Positions 52,233 to 61,694 of a stretch of DNA of 64,000 bases are shown here, piece after piece. The notes under the pieces are model-generated. The model saw nothing but the letters and a program-made list of their open reading frames with translations. It was not told the origin of the DNA and made no database searches. The stretch comes from Pseudocoprococcus catus (GTDB lineage: Bacteria > Bacillota > Clostridia > Lachnospirales > Lachnospiraceae): contig NZ_LR698973.1 in NCBI RefSeq assembly GCF_902381825.1, forward strand, positions 784,353 through 848,352, written 5' to 3'. A program made the position numbers and the translations under genes. Within the stretch, counting starts at the first letter, position 1. Each line of letters opens with the position of its first letter.

Positions 52233-53831
52233 ATGGAAAATAATATGTTTTGTTTTCAGTGTGAACAGACAGCCGGATGCGGCGGGTGTACAGGCAGAGC
52301 AGGTGTCTGCGGCAAACAGGCAGATACTGCACAGCTTCAGGATCAGCTGACAGGGGCGCTCATCGGTCTTGCCCGTGCGGCAGAGGGAAATGTACCGGGT
52401 CCTTCCACTGATAAAGTCATTATCGAGGGATTATTTACAACCGTCACAAATGTAAATTTTAATAACGAAACCATTAACGCTCTGATCGATCGTGTGCATG
52501 AGGAGAAACATAAACTGGTGCCGGACTGTGAATCATGCGGTTCTCCATGCGGCAGAACAGAAGATTATGATATGAAAGGTATCTGGGAAGCAGATGAGGA
52601 TATTCGTTCATTAAAATCCCTGATTCTTTTTGGTATCCGAGGTATGGCAGCCTATGCTTATCATGCTGCTGTGCTTGGATACACTGACAAAGATGTTAAT
52701 CAATTTTTCTATAAAGCTCTTTTTGTCATCGGTGAAAACTGGAAAGTGGATGAGCTTCTGCCGGTAGTTATGGAAGTGGGAGAAGTGAATCTGAAGTGTA
52801 TGGCACTCTTGGATAAGGCCAATACAGAGACTTACGGGACGCCGGAGCCGACAACCGTTCCTTTAACTGTAGAAAAGGGGCCGTTTATTGTTGTGACAGG
52901 TCATGATTTATATGATCTCAAACAGCTTTTGGAGCAGACAAAGGATAAGGGTATCAATATTTACACCCATGGCGAGATGCTTCCGGCCCATGCTTATCCT
53001 GAGCTGAAAAAATATCCGCATCTTAAAGGCAATTTCGGTACCGCATGGCAGAACCAGCAGAAAGAATTTGCCAATATGCCAGCGCCGGTTCTGTTTACAA
53101 CCAACTGTCTGATGCCGCCGAAAGCAAGTTATGCAGACAGAGTATTTACTACAGAGATGGTGTCTTATCCGGAAATCGTGCATATCGGCGACGAAAAAGA
53201 TTTCTCACCGGTGATCGAGAAAGCGTTGGAACTTGGTGGTTATAAGGAAGATCAGCATTTTACCGGCATCAACGGCGGTCATGAAGTGACAACCGGTTTT
53301 GGTCACGGCACCATTCTGTCAGTGGCTGATAAGGTGGTGGAAGCGGTTAAAGCCGGAGATATCCGTCATTTCTTCCTGGTGGGCGGCTGTGACGGTGCAA
53401 GACCGGGCAGAAATTATTTCACGGATTTTGTGAAGCAGACACCAAAGGATAGCATTGTACTGACATTAGCCTGCGGTAAGTACCGTTTTAACGATTTGGA
53501 TCTGGGAACCATTGGCGGTCTGCCTCGCCTTATGGATATGGGACAATGCAATGATGCTTATGGTGCGATTCAGGTGGCGGTGGCGCTGGCGAGTGCTTTT
53601 GATTGTGGTGTCAATGATCTGCCGTTATCCATGGTACTGTCCTGGTATGAGCAGAAAGCGGTCTGCATCCTGCTGACGCTGCTGCATCTTGGCATCAAAA
53701 ATATTCTTCTCGGACCGACACTGCCGGCATTTATCTCACCAAATGTACTGAAGATTCTGGTGGATACCTACAATATCGGTGCGGTAACAACACCGGAAGC
53801 AGATATGGCGCGATGCCTTGGAAGAGAGTAA
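52233..53831 (+). CDS. hcp: hydroxylamine reductase (hybrid-cluster protein)
   Basis: 532 residues with GGAGG upstream. N-terminal Cys cluster CFQCEQTAGCGGC (Cys7, 10, 16, 19) plus Cys26 for the [4Fe-4S] cluster, then CESCGSPCG near 92. The hybrid-cluster ligands are found in GHDLYDLKQLL, NGGHEVTTGFGHG, GGCDGARPGRNYF, LACGKYRFN and YEQKAVCILLTLL. Hcp reduces hydroxylamine and, more likely in vivo, NO to N2O. It is monocistronic and divergently paired with the Crp/Fnr regulator. Confidence 0.97.
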   Translation: MENNMFCFQCEQTAGCGGCTGRAGVCGKQADTAQLQDQLTGALIGLARAAEGNVPGPSTDKVIIEGLFTTVTNVNFNNETINALIDRVHEEKHKLVPDCESCGSPCGRTEDYDMKGIWEADEDIRSLKSLILFGIRGMAAYAYHAAVLGYTDKDVNQFFYKALFVIGENWKVDELLPVVMEVGEVNLKCMALLDKANTETYGTPEPTTVPLTVEKGPFIVVTGHDLYDLKQLLEQTKDKGINIYTHGEMLPAHAYPELKKYPHLKGNFGTAWQNQQKEFANMPAPVLFTTNCLMPPKASYADRVFTTEMVSYPEIVHIGDEKDFSPVIEKALELGGYKEDQHFTGINGGHEVTTGFGHGTILSVADKVVEAVKAGDIRHFFLVGGCDGARPGRNYFTDFVKQTPKDSIVLTLACGKYRFNDLDLGTIGGLPRLMDMGQCNDAYGAIQVAVALASAFDCGVNDLPLSMVLSWYEQKAVCILLTLLHLGIKNILLGPTLPAFISPNVLKILVDTYNIGAVTTPEADMARCLGRE

Positions 53832-54034
53832 TAATTGCGATAATGAGTGAAACTCATAAAGCGTGTTTTATCTCGTCAGGGCAGAGAGCGTGCAGTCTGA
53901 GACGAATTTTTAACGATGTCGAAAATAGTCAGAAAAACAGACGAATCTCATGATGGGAATGGCAAAAACAGGAAAACAGCATGTCAATCTGCACAAAAAC
54001 AGAGGCTTAAAATATGAATAACTAACAATTTGAC

Positions 54035-54064
54035 AAAAAAGCAAGAGAATTCTCTTGCTTTTTT
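54035..54064. terminator. palindromic terminator upstream of the maltodextrin operon
   Basis: AAAAAAGCAAGAGAATTCTCTTGCTTTTTT is a perfect palindrome with A-run and T-run, suited to stop transcription from hcp. The preceding 53832-54030 shows only weak local pairings and nothing I can name. The right arm also supplies TTGCTT, a possible -35 for the promoter that follows. Confidence 0.85.
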
Positions 54065-54077
54065 TGTTGAAGTGGTA

Positions 54078-54120
54078 TATGATGTAATTACAGAGCTGGA
54101 AACGTTTCCAGAAACGTTTC
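54078..54120 (+). promoter_or_regulatory. maltodextrin operon promoter with two LacI-type operators
   Basis: TATGAT (54078-54083) is 17 bp after TTGCTT (54055-54060). Downstream are TGGAAACGTTTCCA (54097-54110) and GAAACGTTTC (54111-54120), both palindromes centred 12 bp apart. They have the CG-centre form of LacI/GalR family operators (also close to catabolite-responsive elements). Their position past the start site suggests transcription blocking by the LacI regulator at 57486 or by CcpA. Confidence 0.8.
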
Positions 54121-54157
54121 CGGGAAGGTTTTATCTTTAAAACGAGGAGGAATCATA

Positions 54158-55543
54158 ATGAAAAAAAGAAGTTTATTAGCTCTGGCCATGGTTGGCGCAC
54201 TCAGTGTTTCCATGCTTGCAGGCTGTGGCAGCTCTTCAACAAAAGAGACACAGGCTCCTGCAGGTTCTGAGGCAGCAACAGAGGCAGCAACAGAGGCAGC
54301 GAAAGAAAGCACAGCAGCAGGCGACGGCAAGGTTTATTATCTGAACTTTAAGCCTGAACAGGATGCACAGTGGCAGGAACTGGCTAAGCTGTACACAGAA
54401 GAGACTGGTGTTCCTGTAACAGTTTTAACAGCTGCATCAGGTAATTATGAGACAACACTGAAGTCAGAGATGGCTAAGACAGATGCACCAACATTATTCC
54501 AGGTAAATGGTCCTGTTGGTCTGGCTTCTTGGAAAGATTACTGCTACGATCTGAAGGATTCTAAGATCGCAGGTGAACTGACAAATGATGAATTTGCTCT
54601 GATGGATGGCGATTCTATGGCAGGTATCGGCTATGTTATCGAGACATACGGCATCATTTACAACAAAGCCCTTCTTGAAAAAGCAGGTTATACACAGGAT
54701 GATATCAAGAGCTTTGATGATCTGAAGAAAGTTGCTGAAGACATCACAGCACGTAAGGATGAGCTTGGCTTCTCAGCCTTTACATCCGCAGGTATGGATG
54801 GCTCTTCTGACTGGAGATTCAAGACACATCTTGCAAATCTTCCAATCTACTATGAATACAAAGCAGACGACATCGATACAACAGATGCCATCAAAGGTAC
54901 ATACCTTGACAACTATAGAAATATCTGGAATCTTTACATCAACAACGCAACATGTGATCCGTCCCTTCTTTCCACAAAGACAGGTGATGATGCAGTTGCT
55001 GAATTCGTAACAGAACAGGCTGTATTCTATCAGAATGGTACATGGGCATACAACGATGTTGCAGAACTCGGTGATGACAACCTTGGCATGCTGCCAATCT
55101 ACATCGGTGCTGAAGGTGAAGACAAACAGGGTCTTTGTACAGGTACAGAGAACTACTGGTGTGTTAACAGCAAAGCAAGCGAAGCAGATATCCAGGCTAC
55201 ACTTGATTTCATGTACTGGTGTGTAACATCTGAAGTTGGTACAAAAGCTATGTGCGGCGGCGAAGGTGCAATGCCATCCGGTGACGCAGGCATGGGCTTT
55301 GTTATTCCTTTCAAAGGCAACCTTGAATCATCCAATCCTCTGGTTAACATCGCTAACCAGTATGTAGCTGATGGCTATACACCAGTTGCATGGACATTCT
55401 CCACAATGCCTTCAGAAGAATGGAAGAACGGTGTTGGTTCTGCTCTGACAACATACGCAGCAGACCAGACAGATGATAACTGGGCAGCAGTTGTAAGTGC
55501 ATTCGTAGACGGATGGGCTAAAGAAGCAGCAGCTTCCAAATAA
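54158..55543 (+). CDS. maltodextrin-type ABC transporter substrate-binding lipoprotein
   Basis: 461 residues with GGAGGA upstream. Lipobox SMLAGC (Cys23), Ala/Thr/Glu-rich linker, then an extracellular solute-binding family 1 domain (LAKLYTEETGVPVTVLTAA, PTLFQVNGPVG, YGIIYNKALLEKAGYTQDD, VTEQAVFYQNGTWAYNDVA, then MPSGDAGM...). Trp/Tyr-rich sugar-stacking segments are present. The malQ gene and LacI regulator downstream make malto-oligosaccharides the likely ligand. Codon use is more biased to preferred codons than its neighbours, as expected for high expression. Confidence 0.9.
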   Translation: MKKRSLLALAMVGALSVSMLAGCGSSSTKETQAPAGSEAATEAATEAAKESTAAGDGKVYYLNFKPEQDAQWQELAKLYTEETGVPVTVLTAASGNYETTLKSEMAKTDAPTLFQVNGPVGLASWKDYCYDLKDSKIAGELTNDEFALMDGDSMAGIGYVIETYGIIYNKALLEKAGYTQDDIKSFDDLKKVAEDITARKDELGFSAFTSAGMDGSSDWRFKTHLANLPIYYEYKADDIDTTDAIKGTYLDNYRNIWNLYINNATCDPSLLSTKTGDDAVAEFVTEQAVFYQNGTWAYNDVAELGDDNLGMLPIYIGAEGEDKQGLCTGTENYWCVNSKASEADIQATLDFMYWCVTSEVGTKAMCGGEGAMPSGDAGMGFVIPFKGNLESSNPLVNIANQYVADGYTPVAWTFSTMPSEEWKNGVGSALTTYAADQTDDNWAAVVSAFVDGWAKEAAASK

Positions 55544-55587
55544 TCAGGAACGCAAACGGTTTTATATCGTAACTGTAGATTAAAAGA

Positions 55588-55626
55588 CAGTGGGCGGGCA
55601 TCCCTTGCCCGCCCACTGGTTTTTTA
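55588..55626 (+). terminator. strong intercistronic terminator after the binding-protein gene
   Basis: 13-bp GC-rich stem CAGTGGGCGGGCA (55588-55600) / TGCCCGCCCACTG (55606-55618), 5-base loop, GTTTTTTA. Lying inside the operon it should cut transcription into the permease genes and raise binding-protein stoichiometry. Confidence 0.93.
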
Positions 55627-55693
55627 TGCGGGTAGAATCTGCCAGGCATATTTGGACTCGCACTTTTATCAACTTAAGAGGGAGGTTGATTTT

Positions 55694-56536
55694 GTGGAAA
55701 AGGCCATTAAACGTTATCTTCCAATATTCGTTTTACCGACTCTGGCTGCATTTATCATAGGTTTTATCGCCCCGTTTATTATGGGTGTTGGACTGTCCTT
55801 TTGTGAATTCACGACAGTCAAAGATGCGAAATTTGTAGGTATCAGCAATTATGTAAAAGCATTTCAGGATACAATTTTCAGACATTCGTTTTGGTATACG
55901 GCACTTTTTGCGATTGTATCACTAATAGTGATTAATGTCTGTGCCTTTGCACTGGCGCTGGCTCTGACGAGGAAAATGAGAGGAACAAACATCTTCAGGA
56001 CGATTTTCTTTATGCCGAACCTGATCGGTGGTATTGTTCTTGGATATATATGGCAGCTGATTTTTAACGGTATTCTTGCAAAATATTCCACAGCGCTGGC
56101 ATTGAACCAGTGGCTGGGCTTCTGGGGACTGATCATTCTGGTATCATGGCAGCAGATTGGTTATATGATGATCATCTATATTGCCGGACTTCAGTCTATT
56201 CCTGGAGAAGTTATGGAAGCAGCACAGATTGACGGTGCCAACAGCTGGCAGCGCTTATGGAAAGTTACCATTCCGATGATGATGCCATCTATTACGATTT
56301 GTACATTCTTATCCATTACCAACGGATTTAAGCTTTTCGACCAGAACCTGTCATTGACAGCTGGTGAGCCGTCCAAATTATCTGAAATGATGGCGCTGAA
56401 TATTTACAACACATTCTATGGCCGTTCAGGATGGGAAGGTGTTGGGCAGGCCAAAGCGGTTATTTTCTTTGTCATCGTTGTGGCTATTGGTCTTATTCAG
56501 CTGAGAGCAACACGTTCGAAGGAGGTGCAGCAGTAA
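55694..56536 (+). CDS. sugar ABC transporter permease (MalF-like)
   Basis: 280 residues from the GTG at 55694, 8 bases after GGAGG; the frame-opening TTG at 55652 lies just after the terminator and lacks a site. Six helices; the EAA loop is EAAQIDGANSWQRLWKVTIPMMMP near 180, and LVSWQQIGYMMIIYIAGLQ near 152. Forms the sugar channel with the next gene. Confidence 0.92.
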   Translation: MEKAIKRYLPIFVLPTLAAFIIGFIAPFIMGVGLSFCEFTTVKDAKFVGISNYVKAFQDTIFRHSFWYTALFAIVSLIVINVCAFALALALTRKMRGTNIFRTIFFMPNLIGGIVLGYIWQLIFNGILAKYSTALALNQWLGFWGLIILVSWQQIGYMMIIYIAGLQSIPGEVMEAAQIDGANSWQRLWKVTIPMMMPSITICTFLSITNGFKLFDQNLSLTAGEPSKLSEMMALNIYNTFYGRSGWEGVGQAKAVIFFVIVVAIGLIQLRATRSKEVQQ

Positions 56537-57373
56537 ATGAGGAACAAAAAGACATTGAGCTGGATCGGTACAATCTTTTTTACCATATTGGGTCTCATTT
56601 ATATTGCACCGATTATTATTGTATTACTTAACTCATTTAAGAAGAAATCATTTATTAATCTGGAACCGTTCAAGCTTCCGTCAGCGAAGAATTTCATTGG
56701 TCTGGACAACTATACAACTGCGTTGGATCAGTATGGCCTGCTGAAGGCTGTAGGATGGACAGTATTTATTACTGTGGGTTCTGTTATCGTTATTCTGATC
56801 TGTACTTCTATGTGCGCATGGGCAATTACCCGAGTGAAGAATAAGTTTACCAATGCATTTTATTTATTATGTGTTTTCTCAATGGTTGTACCATTTCAGA
56901 TGGTTATGTTTACATTGTCATTGATCGCAGACCGTCTCAAATTAAATACACCTTGGGGCATCATTATTATTTATCTGGGATTTGGTGCCGGGTTGGCCGT
57001 CTTTATGTTCTGCGGTTTTGTCAAATCCATTCCTATTGAAATAGAAGAAGCGGCTATGATTGACGGATGCAATCCGGTGCGTACATTCTTCTCAGTTGTA
57101 TTGCCGATCATGCAGCCAACTTATATTTCAGTTGGTATTCTTGAGACAATGTGGATCTGGAATGACTTCCTGCTGCCATATCTTGTTTTGGATATTAATA
57201 AATATAAGACGATTTCCATCGCAATCCAGTATATGAAGGGCAGTTATGGACGGGTAGATATGGGCGCGATCATGGCGGCGCTGATTATGGCGGTTATTCC
57301 TGTTATTATCTTTTATCTTGCCTGCCAGAAATATATTATCGAGGGTGTTGCAGCCGGTGCTGTTAAGGGTTAG
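56537..57373 (+). CDS. sugar ABC transporter permease (MalG-like)
   Basis: 278 residues, start directly after the previous stop. Six helices, EAA loop EEAAMIDGCNPVRTFFSVVLP near 175, FQMVMFTLSLIADRL near 117 and C-terminal IIEGVAAGAVKG typical of MalG-type proteins. The ATP-binding subunit is not in the window; as in many Firmicutes a shared MsmK-like ATPase probably serves it. Confidence 0.93.
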   Translation: MRNKKTLSWIGTIFFTILGLIYIAPIIIVLLNSFKKKSFINLEPFKLPSAKNFIGLDNYTTALDQYGLLKAVGWTVFITVGSVIVILICTSMCAWAITRVKNKFTNAFYLLCVFSMVVPFQMVMFTLSLIADRLKLNTPWGIIIIYLGFGAGLAVFMFCGFVKSIPIEIEEAAMIDGCNPVRTFFSVVLPIMQPTYISVGILETMWIWNDFLLPYLVLDINKYKTISIAIQYMKGSYGRVDMGAIMAALIMAVIPVIIFYLACQKYIIEGVAAGAVKG

Positions 57374-57386
57374 AATTGTATGCGGA

Positions 57387-57439
57387 AATCCTGCTGAGAA
57401 ATGTGTCTGCGAAGCAGACTGACATTCTGTATCAGGATT
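57387..57439. repeat. nested hairpin between the permease and LacI genes
   Basis: AATCCTG (57387-57393) pairs with CAGGATT (57433-57439) and inside it AATGTGTCTGC pairs with GCAGAC-TG-ACATT around a GAA loop. No T-run follows. It may be an mRNA processing or stability element. Confidence 0.75.
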
Positions 57440-57485
57440 CGCAGACAGATATTGAATCTGACACCTGAAGAGAGAGGTAAAAACT

Positions 57486-58520
57486 GTGACAATAAAAGAC
57501 ATTGCAAAGGAAGCCGGATATTCCGTAGGTACAGTCTCAAGGGTACTGAATAATCATCCGGATGTTTCTGACAAGGCCAGGAAAAAGGTCATGGCCGTTG
57601 TCAAAAAAAATCATTTTAAACTGAACAATAATGCGAAGCATCTGAAACAGCAGTCTAACAGTGGTATTGCAGTGATTGTCAAAGGTAATAATAACATGCT
57701 TTTTGCAACGATTGTTGAAAAGCTTCAGGGATTGATCAAAGAGCGTGGCTATGTCTGTCTGATCTACTATATTGATGAGGATGAGAATGAAGTTGAACAG
57801 GCACTGCAGATTTGTCGTGAACGGCAGCCCATGGGCATTCTTTTTCTAGGCAGCGATTTAGAGTATTATCGCGGTCGTTTTGGGGATGCCGGCATTCCGG
57901 GGTTGCTGGTTACGAACTCGGCAGAGGGGATGGAACTTGAGAATCTTTCAAGCGTCAGTACGGATGATGAAGGCGCGGCACAGACGGCGATAGAGTATCT
58001 GTTCACGCTGGGACACAGAGAAATCGGGGTATTAGGCGGCAAATTGGAGAATTCTTACGCAGCAAGGTCCAGATATATGGGCTGTCGGAGAGCATTTGAA
58101 CTCCGTGGACGGAATTTTGACAGCAGCCGACAGTATGAAGGTGCCAGATTCTCTATGGAAGATGGTTATCATGGCATGCTGAGAATTCTGAACAAGATGC
58201 CTGAGGTGACAGCCGTTTTTGCTATGTCAGATGTGATGGCGATTGGGGCCATTCGGGCCATCAAAGACCGGGGCCTTCGGGTACCGGAAGATATTTCGGT
58301 GATTGGCTTTGATGGTATTGTACTCAGTCAGTATATGTGTCCGAGATTGACCACCATCAAGCAGGATAGTGAGATTATTGCCAGACGTAGTCTGGAGATA
58401 CTGCTTGGCAATATCCGGGAGGAGCTTCCGGTGACGTATGAGAGAATTCCGTCACTTTTTATAAGGGGTGAAAGTACCTGCGCTCTGTCAGTACAGAATA
58501 AAGGAGATGAGAAAAAGTGA
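57486..58520 (+). CDS. LacI-family transcriptional repressor
   Basis: 344 residues from a GTG after AGAGAGG. The helix-turn-helix is at the very start (TIKDIAKEAGYSVGTVSRVL, then NNHPDVSDKARKKV). The periplasmic-binding-like effector domain (60-335) has VIGFDGIVLSQYMCPRLTTI near 280. It overlaps malQ by 4 bases. It presumably binds the two CG-centred palindromes upstream of the operon and releases them with maltose or maltodextrin. Confidence 0.94.
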   Translation: MTIKDIAKEAGYSVGTVSRVLNNHPDVSDKARKKVMAVVKKNHFKLNNNAKHLKQQSNSGIAVIVKGNNNMLFATIVEKLQGLIKERGYVCLIYYIDEDENEVEQALQICRERQPMGILFLGSDLEYYRGRFGDAGIPGLLVTNSAEGMELENLSSVSTDDEGAAQTAIEYLFTLGHREIGVLGGKLENSYAARSRYMGCRRAFELRGRNFDSSRQYEGARFSMEDGYHGMLRILNKMPEVTAVFAMSDVMAIGAIRAIKDRGLRVPEDISVIGFDGIVLSQYMCPRLTTIKQDSEIIARRSLEILLGNIREELPVTYERIPSLFIRGESTCALSVQNKGDEKK

Positions 58521-60001
58521 GGAAAAGCGGTATTTTGATGCACCTGGCGTCTCTGTCGTCTGAATACGGCGTTGGAACGATGGGGGCAGCGGCAAGAAAG
58601 TTTGCTGATTTCCTCAGCGATGCAGGACAGCAGTATTGGCAGCTTCTGCCAATCTGTCCGACCAGTTACGGTGATTCGCCGTATCAGTCCTTTTCTACAT
58701 TTGCAGGCAATCCTTATTTCATTGATTTGGATTTGCTGGCGTCTGAAGGACTTTTGGATAAAAAAGAATATGTATCTGTTAATTGGGGTGATGATGTATC
58801 ACGAATTGATTATGGAAGACTTTATGAACAACGCTATCCGGTTTTAAAATTGGCCGCAAAACGTTTTTTGGAAAATGAACCGGAAGATTTTGAGACATTT
58901 TGCGAGCTGCAGGCTTTCTGGCTGGAAGATTATGCGCTGTTTATGACGTTGAAGGATGCCCATGGCGGCTGTTCATGGTGGCAGTGGGAGGATGAACTGA
59001 AAAGACGCGATCATTCGGCCATTGATAAAGTACGCGAAACAATGGCTGAACAGATTGCTTTCTGGAAAGTGCTGCAGTATTTCTTCTTCCGTCAGTGGAA
59101 GAGTCTGAAGCAGTATGTCAATGACAAAGGCATTGATTTTATCGGTGATCTGCCGATTTATGTTTCCCAGGACAGCGTGGATGTCTGGGCCCATCCGGAA
59201 CTTTTCCAGCTGGATGAGAATCTGATGCCGAAGGAAGTTTCCGGTTGTCCGCCGGATGGCTTTTCTGCCACAGGACAGTTGTGGGGCAATCCGCTTTTTG
59301 ACTGGGACAAGATGGCAGAAGATGATTATGCATGGTGGGTTGGAAGAATCGATTATTTCTGTCATATTTATGATGTACTGAGAATCGACCATTTCCGAGG
59401 CTTTGATTCTTATTTTGCGATTCCGTATGGCGCTGAGACGGCCAAAGACGGTTACTGGAAGCAGGGGCCGGGCATGAAACTTTTCAATGCGGTGGAAGCC
59501 AAGATTGGTAAACAACCGATTATTGCCGAAGATTTAGGCTTTCTGACAGACTCTGTCAAGAAACTTTTGGCTGACAGCGGATTTCCTGGCATGAAAGTTT
59601 TTGAATTGGGCTTTGACAGCAGGGATACCAATGGCAACGGCTATCAGCCGCATAACTTTATCAGGGACTGTGTGGCTTATACAGGAACCCATGACAATGA
59701 TACCATTCAAGGCTGGTTTGCATCCGCGGATCCTGTTGATACAGAATGGGCCAGAGAATACTTCCGATTGACAAAAGAGGAAGGCTATCACTGGGGTATG
59801 ATGCGGGCTTTGTGGGGCAGTGTGGCAGACACAGCCATCGTGCAGGCGCAGGATCTTCTGGGACTTGGCAGCGAAGCCAGAATGAACGAGCCGTCTACTG
59901 TGGGGCGGAACTGGCAGTGGCGGGCATTGCCGGGAGTGTTCACAGAAGAACTGGCACAGAAGATACATCGGATGATGGTGCTGTATGAGAGAGTGAACTA
60001 A
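58517..60001 (+). CDS. malQ: 4-alpha-glucanotransferase (GH77)
   Basis: 494 residues, GTG start overlapping the lacI-type stop. GH77 landmarks: LPICPTSYGDSPYQSFSTFAG-type region near 50, DLPIYVSQDSVDVWA near 212, the nucleophile Asp in VLRIDHFRGF near 288, acid/base Glu in IIAEDLGFLT near 334 and transition-state Asp in GTHDNDTIQGW near 393. It moves glucan segments between malto-oligosaccharides in the cytoplasm after uptake. Length is normal. Confidence 0.96.
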   Translation: MRKSGILMHLASLSSEYGVGTMGAAARKFADFLSDAGQQYWQLLPICPTSYGDSPYQSFSTFAGNPYFIDLDLLASEGLLDKKEYVSVNWGDDVSRIDYGRLYEQRYPVLKLAAKRFLENEPEDFETFCELQAFWLEDYALFMTLKDAHGGCSWWQWEDELKRRDHSAIDKVRETMAEQIAFWKVLQYFFFRQWKSLKQYVNDKGIDFIGDLPIYVSQDSVDVWAHPELFQLDENLMPKEVSGCPPDGFSATGQLWGNPLFDWDKMAEDDYAWWVGRIDYFCHIYDVLRIDHFRGFDSYFAIPYGAETAKDGYWKQGPGMKLFNAVEAKIGKQPIIAEDLGFLTDSVKKLLADSGFPGMKVFELGFDSRDTNGNGYQPHNFIRDCVAYTGTHDNDTIQGWFASADPVDTEWAREYFRLTKEEGYHWGMMRALWGSVADTAIVQAQDLLGLGSEARMNEPSTVGRNWQWRALPGVFTEELAQKIHRMMVLYERVN

Positions 60002-60030
60002 AACAGAATTTAAGAGAGAGATTATATAAA

Positions 60031-60066
60031 GCGGCCGTGAGCAGAAAACTCACGGCCGCTTGTTTT
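60031..60066 (+). terminator. terminator of the maltodextrin operon
   Basis: 11-bp GC-rich stem GCGGCCGTGAG (60031-60041) / CTCACGGCCGC (60049-60059) followed by TTGTTTT. Confidence 0.92.
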
Positions 60067-60139
60067 GTACCTATGAGATAGTCTATAATCCCAGAACATT
60101 GATAGAAAGTCCTGAAAAAACATAAAAGAGAAGTTTGTA

Positions 60140-60168
60140 TTGAGCTTTTAACTTTTTTACTGTATACT
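60140..60168 (+). promoter_or_regulatory. promoter of the AGCS symporter gene
   Basis: TTGAGC (60140-60145), 17 bp, TATACT (60163-60168). The sequence around the -10 (TTTAACTTTTTTACTG...CTGTTAAAGG) forms an imperfect dyad that could be an operator. No glycine riboswitch is visible in the 70-bp leader. Confidence 0.6.
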
Positions 60169-60241
60169 GTTAAAGGTGAAAGTGATAAAGCACAACTTTT
60201 AATAACTATGGCGTTTTGCTATTTAGGGAAGGAAATTTAGA

Positions 60242-61636
60242 ATGTTTATTGTACAGCTTATTGAAGCCACCTACAATTTTCTGTGGGGCGACTTATTTCA
60301 AATTCCGCTGCCGGTCGGCGGTTCTATCGGCATTTCACTGCTGATTATATTTCTTGTGCCGGCGGCGGTTTATTTTACGATTCGTACGCGTTTTATGCAG
60401 GTTCGCCTGTTCCCGGATATGGTGCGTGCCCTGACGGAACAAAAGAGCGGGGAAAATGGTCTGTCACCTTTTCAGACTTTGATTGTATCCACGGCCACCC
60501 GTGTCGGTATGGGGAATCTTGTGGGTGTTGTAGCGGCTATTTCTGCCGGTGGTGCCGGTGCTGTTTTCTGGATGTGGATCATGGCGGTTTTGGGTTCTGC
60601 CACAGCTTTTATCGAGGCCACACTGGCACAGCTTTATAAAGAAAAAGACCCGCTCTACGGCGGTTATCGCGGTGGACCGGCTTATTATATTCATCGTTTT
60701 TTCGAGCGCAAAGAAGGCAGGAAGAAAAGGTATGTTCTGCCGGCGGTATTATTTGCCATTTCGGGTCTGATCTGCTGGTGCGGTATCAGTCAGGTCATCA
60801 GTAATTCGGTTTCGGAATCATTTAACAATGCCTTTAACATTCCGCCGCTTTATACAACGATCGCACTGGTAATTTTGGCGGCTGTGATCGTGCTCAGGAA
60901 AAATGCGACGGTCAAGGTGCTGGATGTATTGGTACCGGTGATGGCCGTTTTATATTTTGTGATCACATTGATTATCATCGGAATGAATATAACGGCATTG
61001 CCGGGGGTTTTTCAGCGTATTTTTGAAGAAGCTTTCGGCATCCGGCAGTTTGCCGGCGGAAGTTTTGGCGCTATTTTGATGAATGGTGTAAAACGCGGTT
61101 TGTTTTCCAATGAGGCCGGTTCGGGTTCTGCGCCTTGTGCGGCAGCTGCTGCAGAGGGAAAGACACCGGTGACCATGGGACTGGTTCAGTCTCTTGGCGT
61201 CTTTATCGATACCATTGTGATTTGCAGCTGCACCGCATTTATTATGCTGCTTGTACCGCAGGAAGTGACAGATGGTCTGTCAGGTATGGCACTTTTGCAG
61301 ACGGCCATGGAATTTCATCTGGGGCGATTTGGCGTGATTTTTATTGCAGTCACATTAGCTATGTTCAGTTTTTCAACATTTCTCGGTATTCTTTTTTATG
61401 CCCGATCTAATGTGGCGTACCTTTTTGGTGATAAATGGTGCTGGCAGATGGCCTATAAAGTATTGGCGCTGGTTATGCTGTTCATCGGCGGTATTGCCGC
61501 CTATACATTTGTATGGGATCTGGGTGATGTGGGCATCGGCCTGATGACATTGTTTAATATTTCAATCCTATATCCGTTGTCGAAGGAGGCATTTCAGGCA
61601 CTGGGACAGTATGAGAAAGAGAAAGCGGAGAAATAG
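60242..61636 (+). CDS. AGCS-family alanine/glycine:cation symporter
   Basis: 464 residues, about 11 helices. Family features: GVGMGNLVGVVAAISAGGAGAVFWMW near 86 (read as RVGMGNLVG), YRGGPAYYIHRF near 141, then GLFSNEAGSGSAPCAAAAA near 285 and the Na+ site around it. It imports alanine, glycine or D-alanine with Na+ or H+. It stands alone between terminators. Confidence 0.94.
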   Translation: MFIVQLIEATYNFLWGDLFQIPLPVGGSIGISLLIIFLVPAAVYFTIRTRFMQVRLFPDMVRALTEQKSGENGLSPFQTLIVSTATRVGMGNLVGVVAAISAGGAGAVFWMWIMAVLGSATAFIEATLAQLYKEKDPLYGGYRGGPAYYIHRFFERKEGRKKRYVLPAVLFAISGLICWCGISQVISNSVSESFNNAFNIPPLYTTIALVILAAVIVLRKNATVKVLDVLVPVMAVLYFVITLIIIGMNITALPGVFQRIFEEAFGIRQFAGGSFGAILMNGVKRGLFSNEAGSGSAPCAAAAAEGKTPVTMGLVQSLGVFIDTIVICSCTAFIMLLVPQEVTDGLSGMALLQTAMEFHLGRFGVIFIAVTLAMFSFSTFLGILFYARSNVAYLFGDKWCWQMAYKVLALVMLFIGGIAAYTFVWDLGDVGIGLMTLFNISILYPLSKEAFQALGQYEKEKAEK

Positions 61637-61694
61637 GATTTTTGTAAAGTATTTAAGTCATTTGCATCGGATAATGCCCAGCAAAGTTAAAATT

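Noticed and set aside
53832..54030. Structured leader or small RNA between hcp and the maltodextrin operon
   Set aside because: Only short imperfect pairings; no consistent stem with tail, no conserved motif recognised.
60002..60241. Glycine riboswitch before the AGCS symporter
   Set aside because: No tandem aptamer or GGAGAG...CCGAAGG pattern; only a terminator and a promoter are visible.
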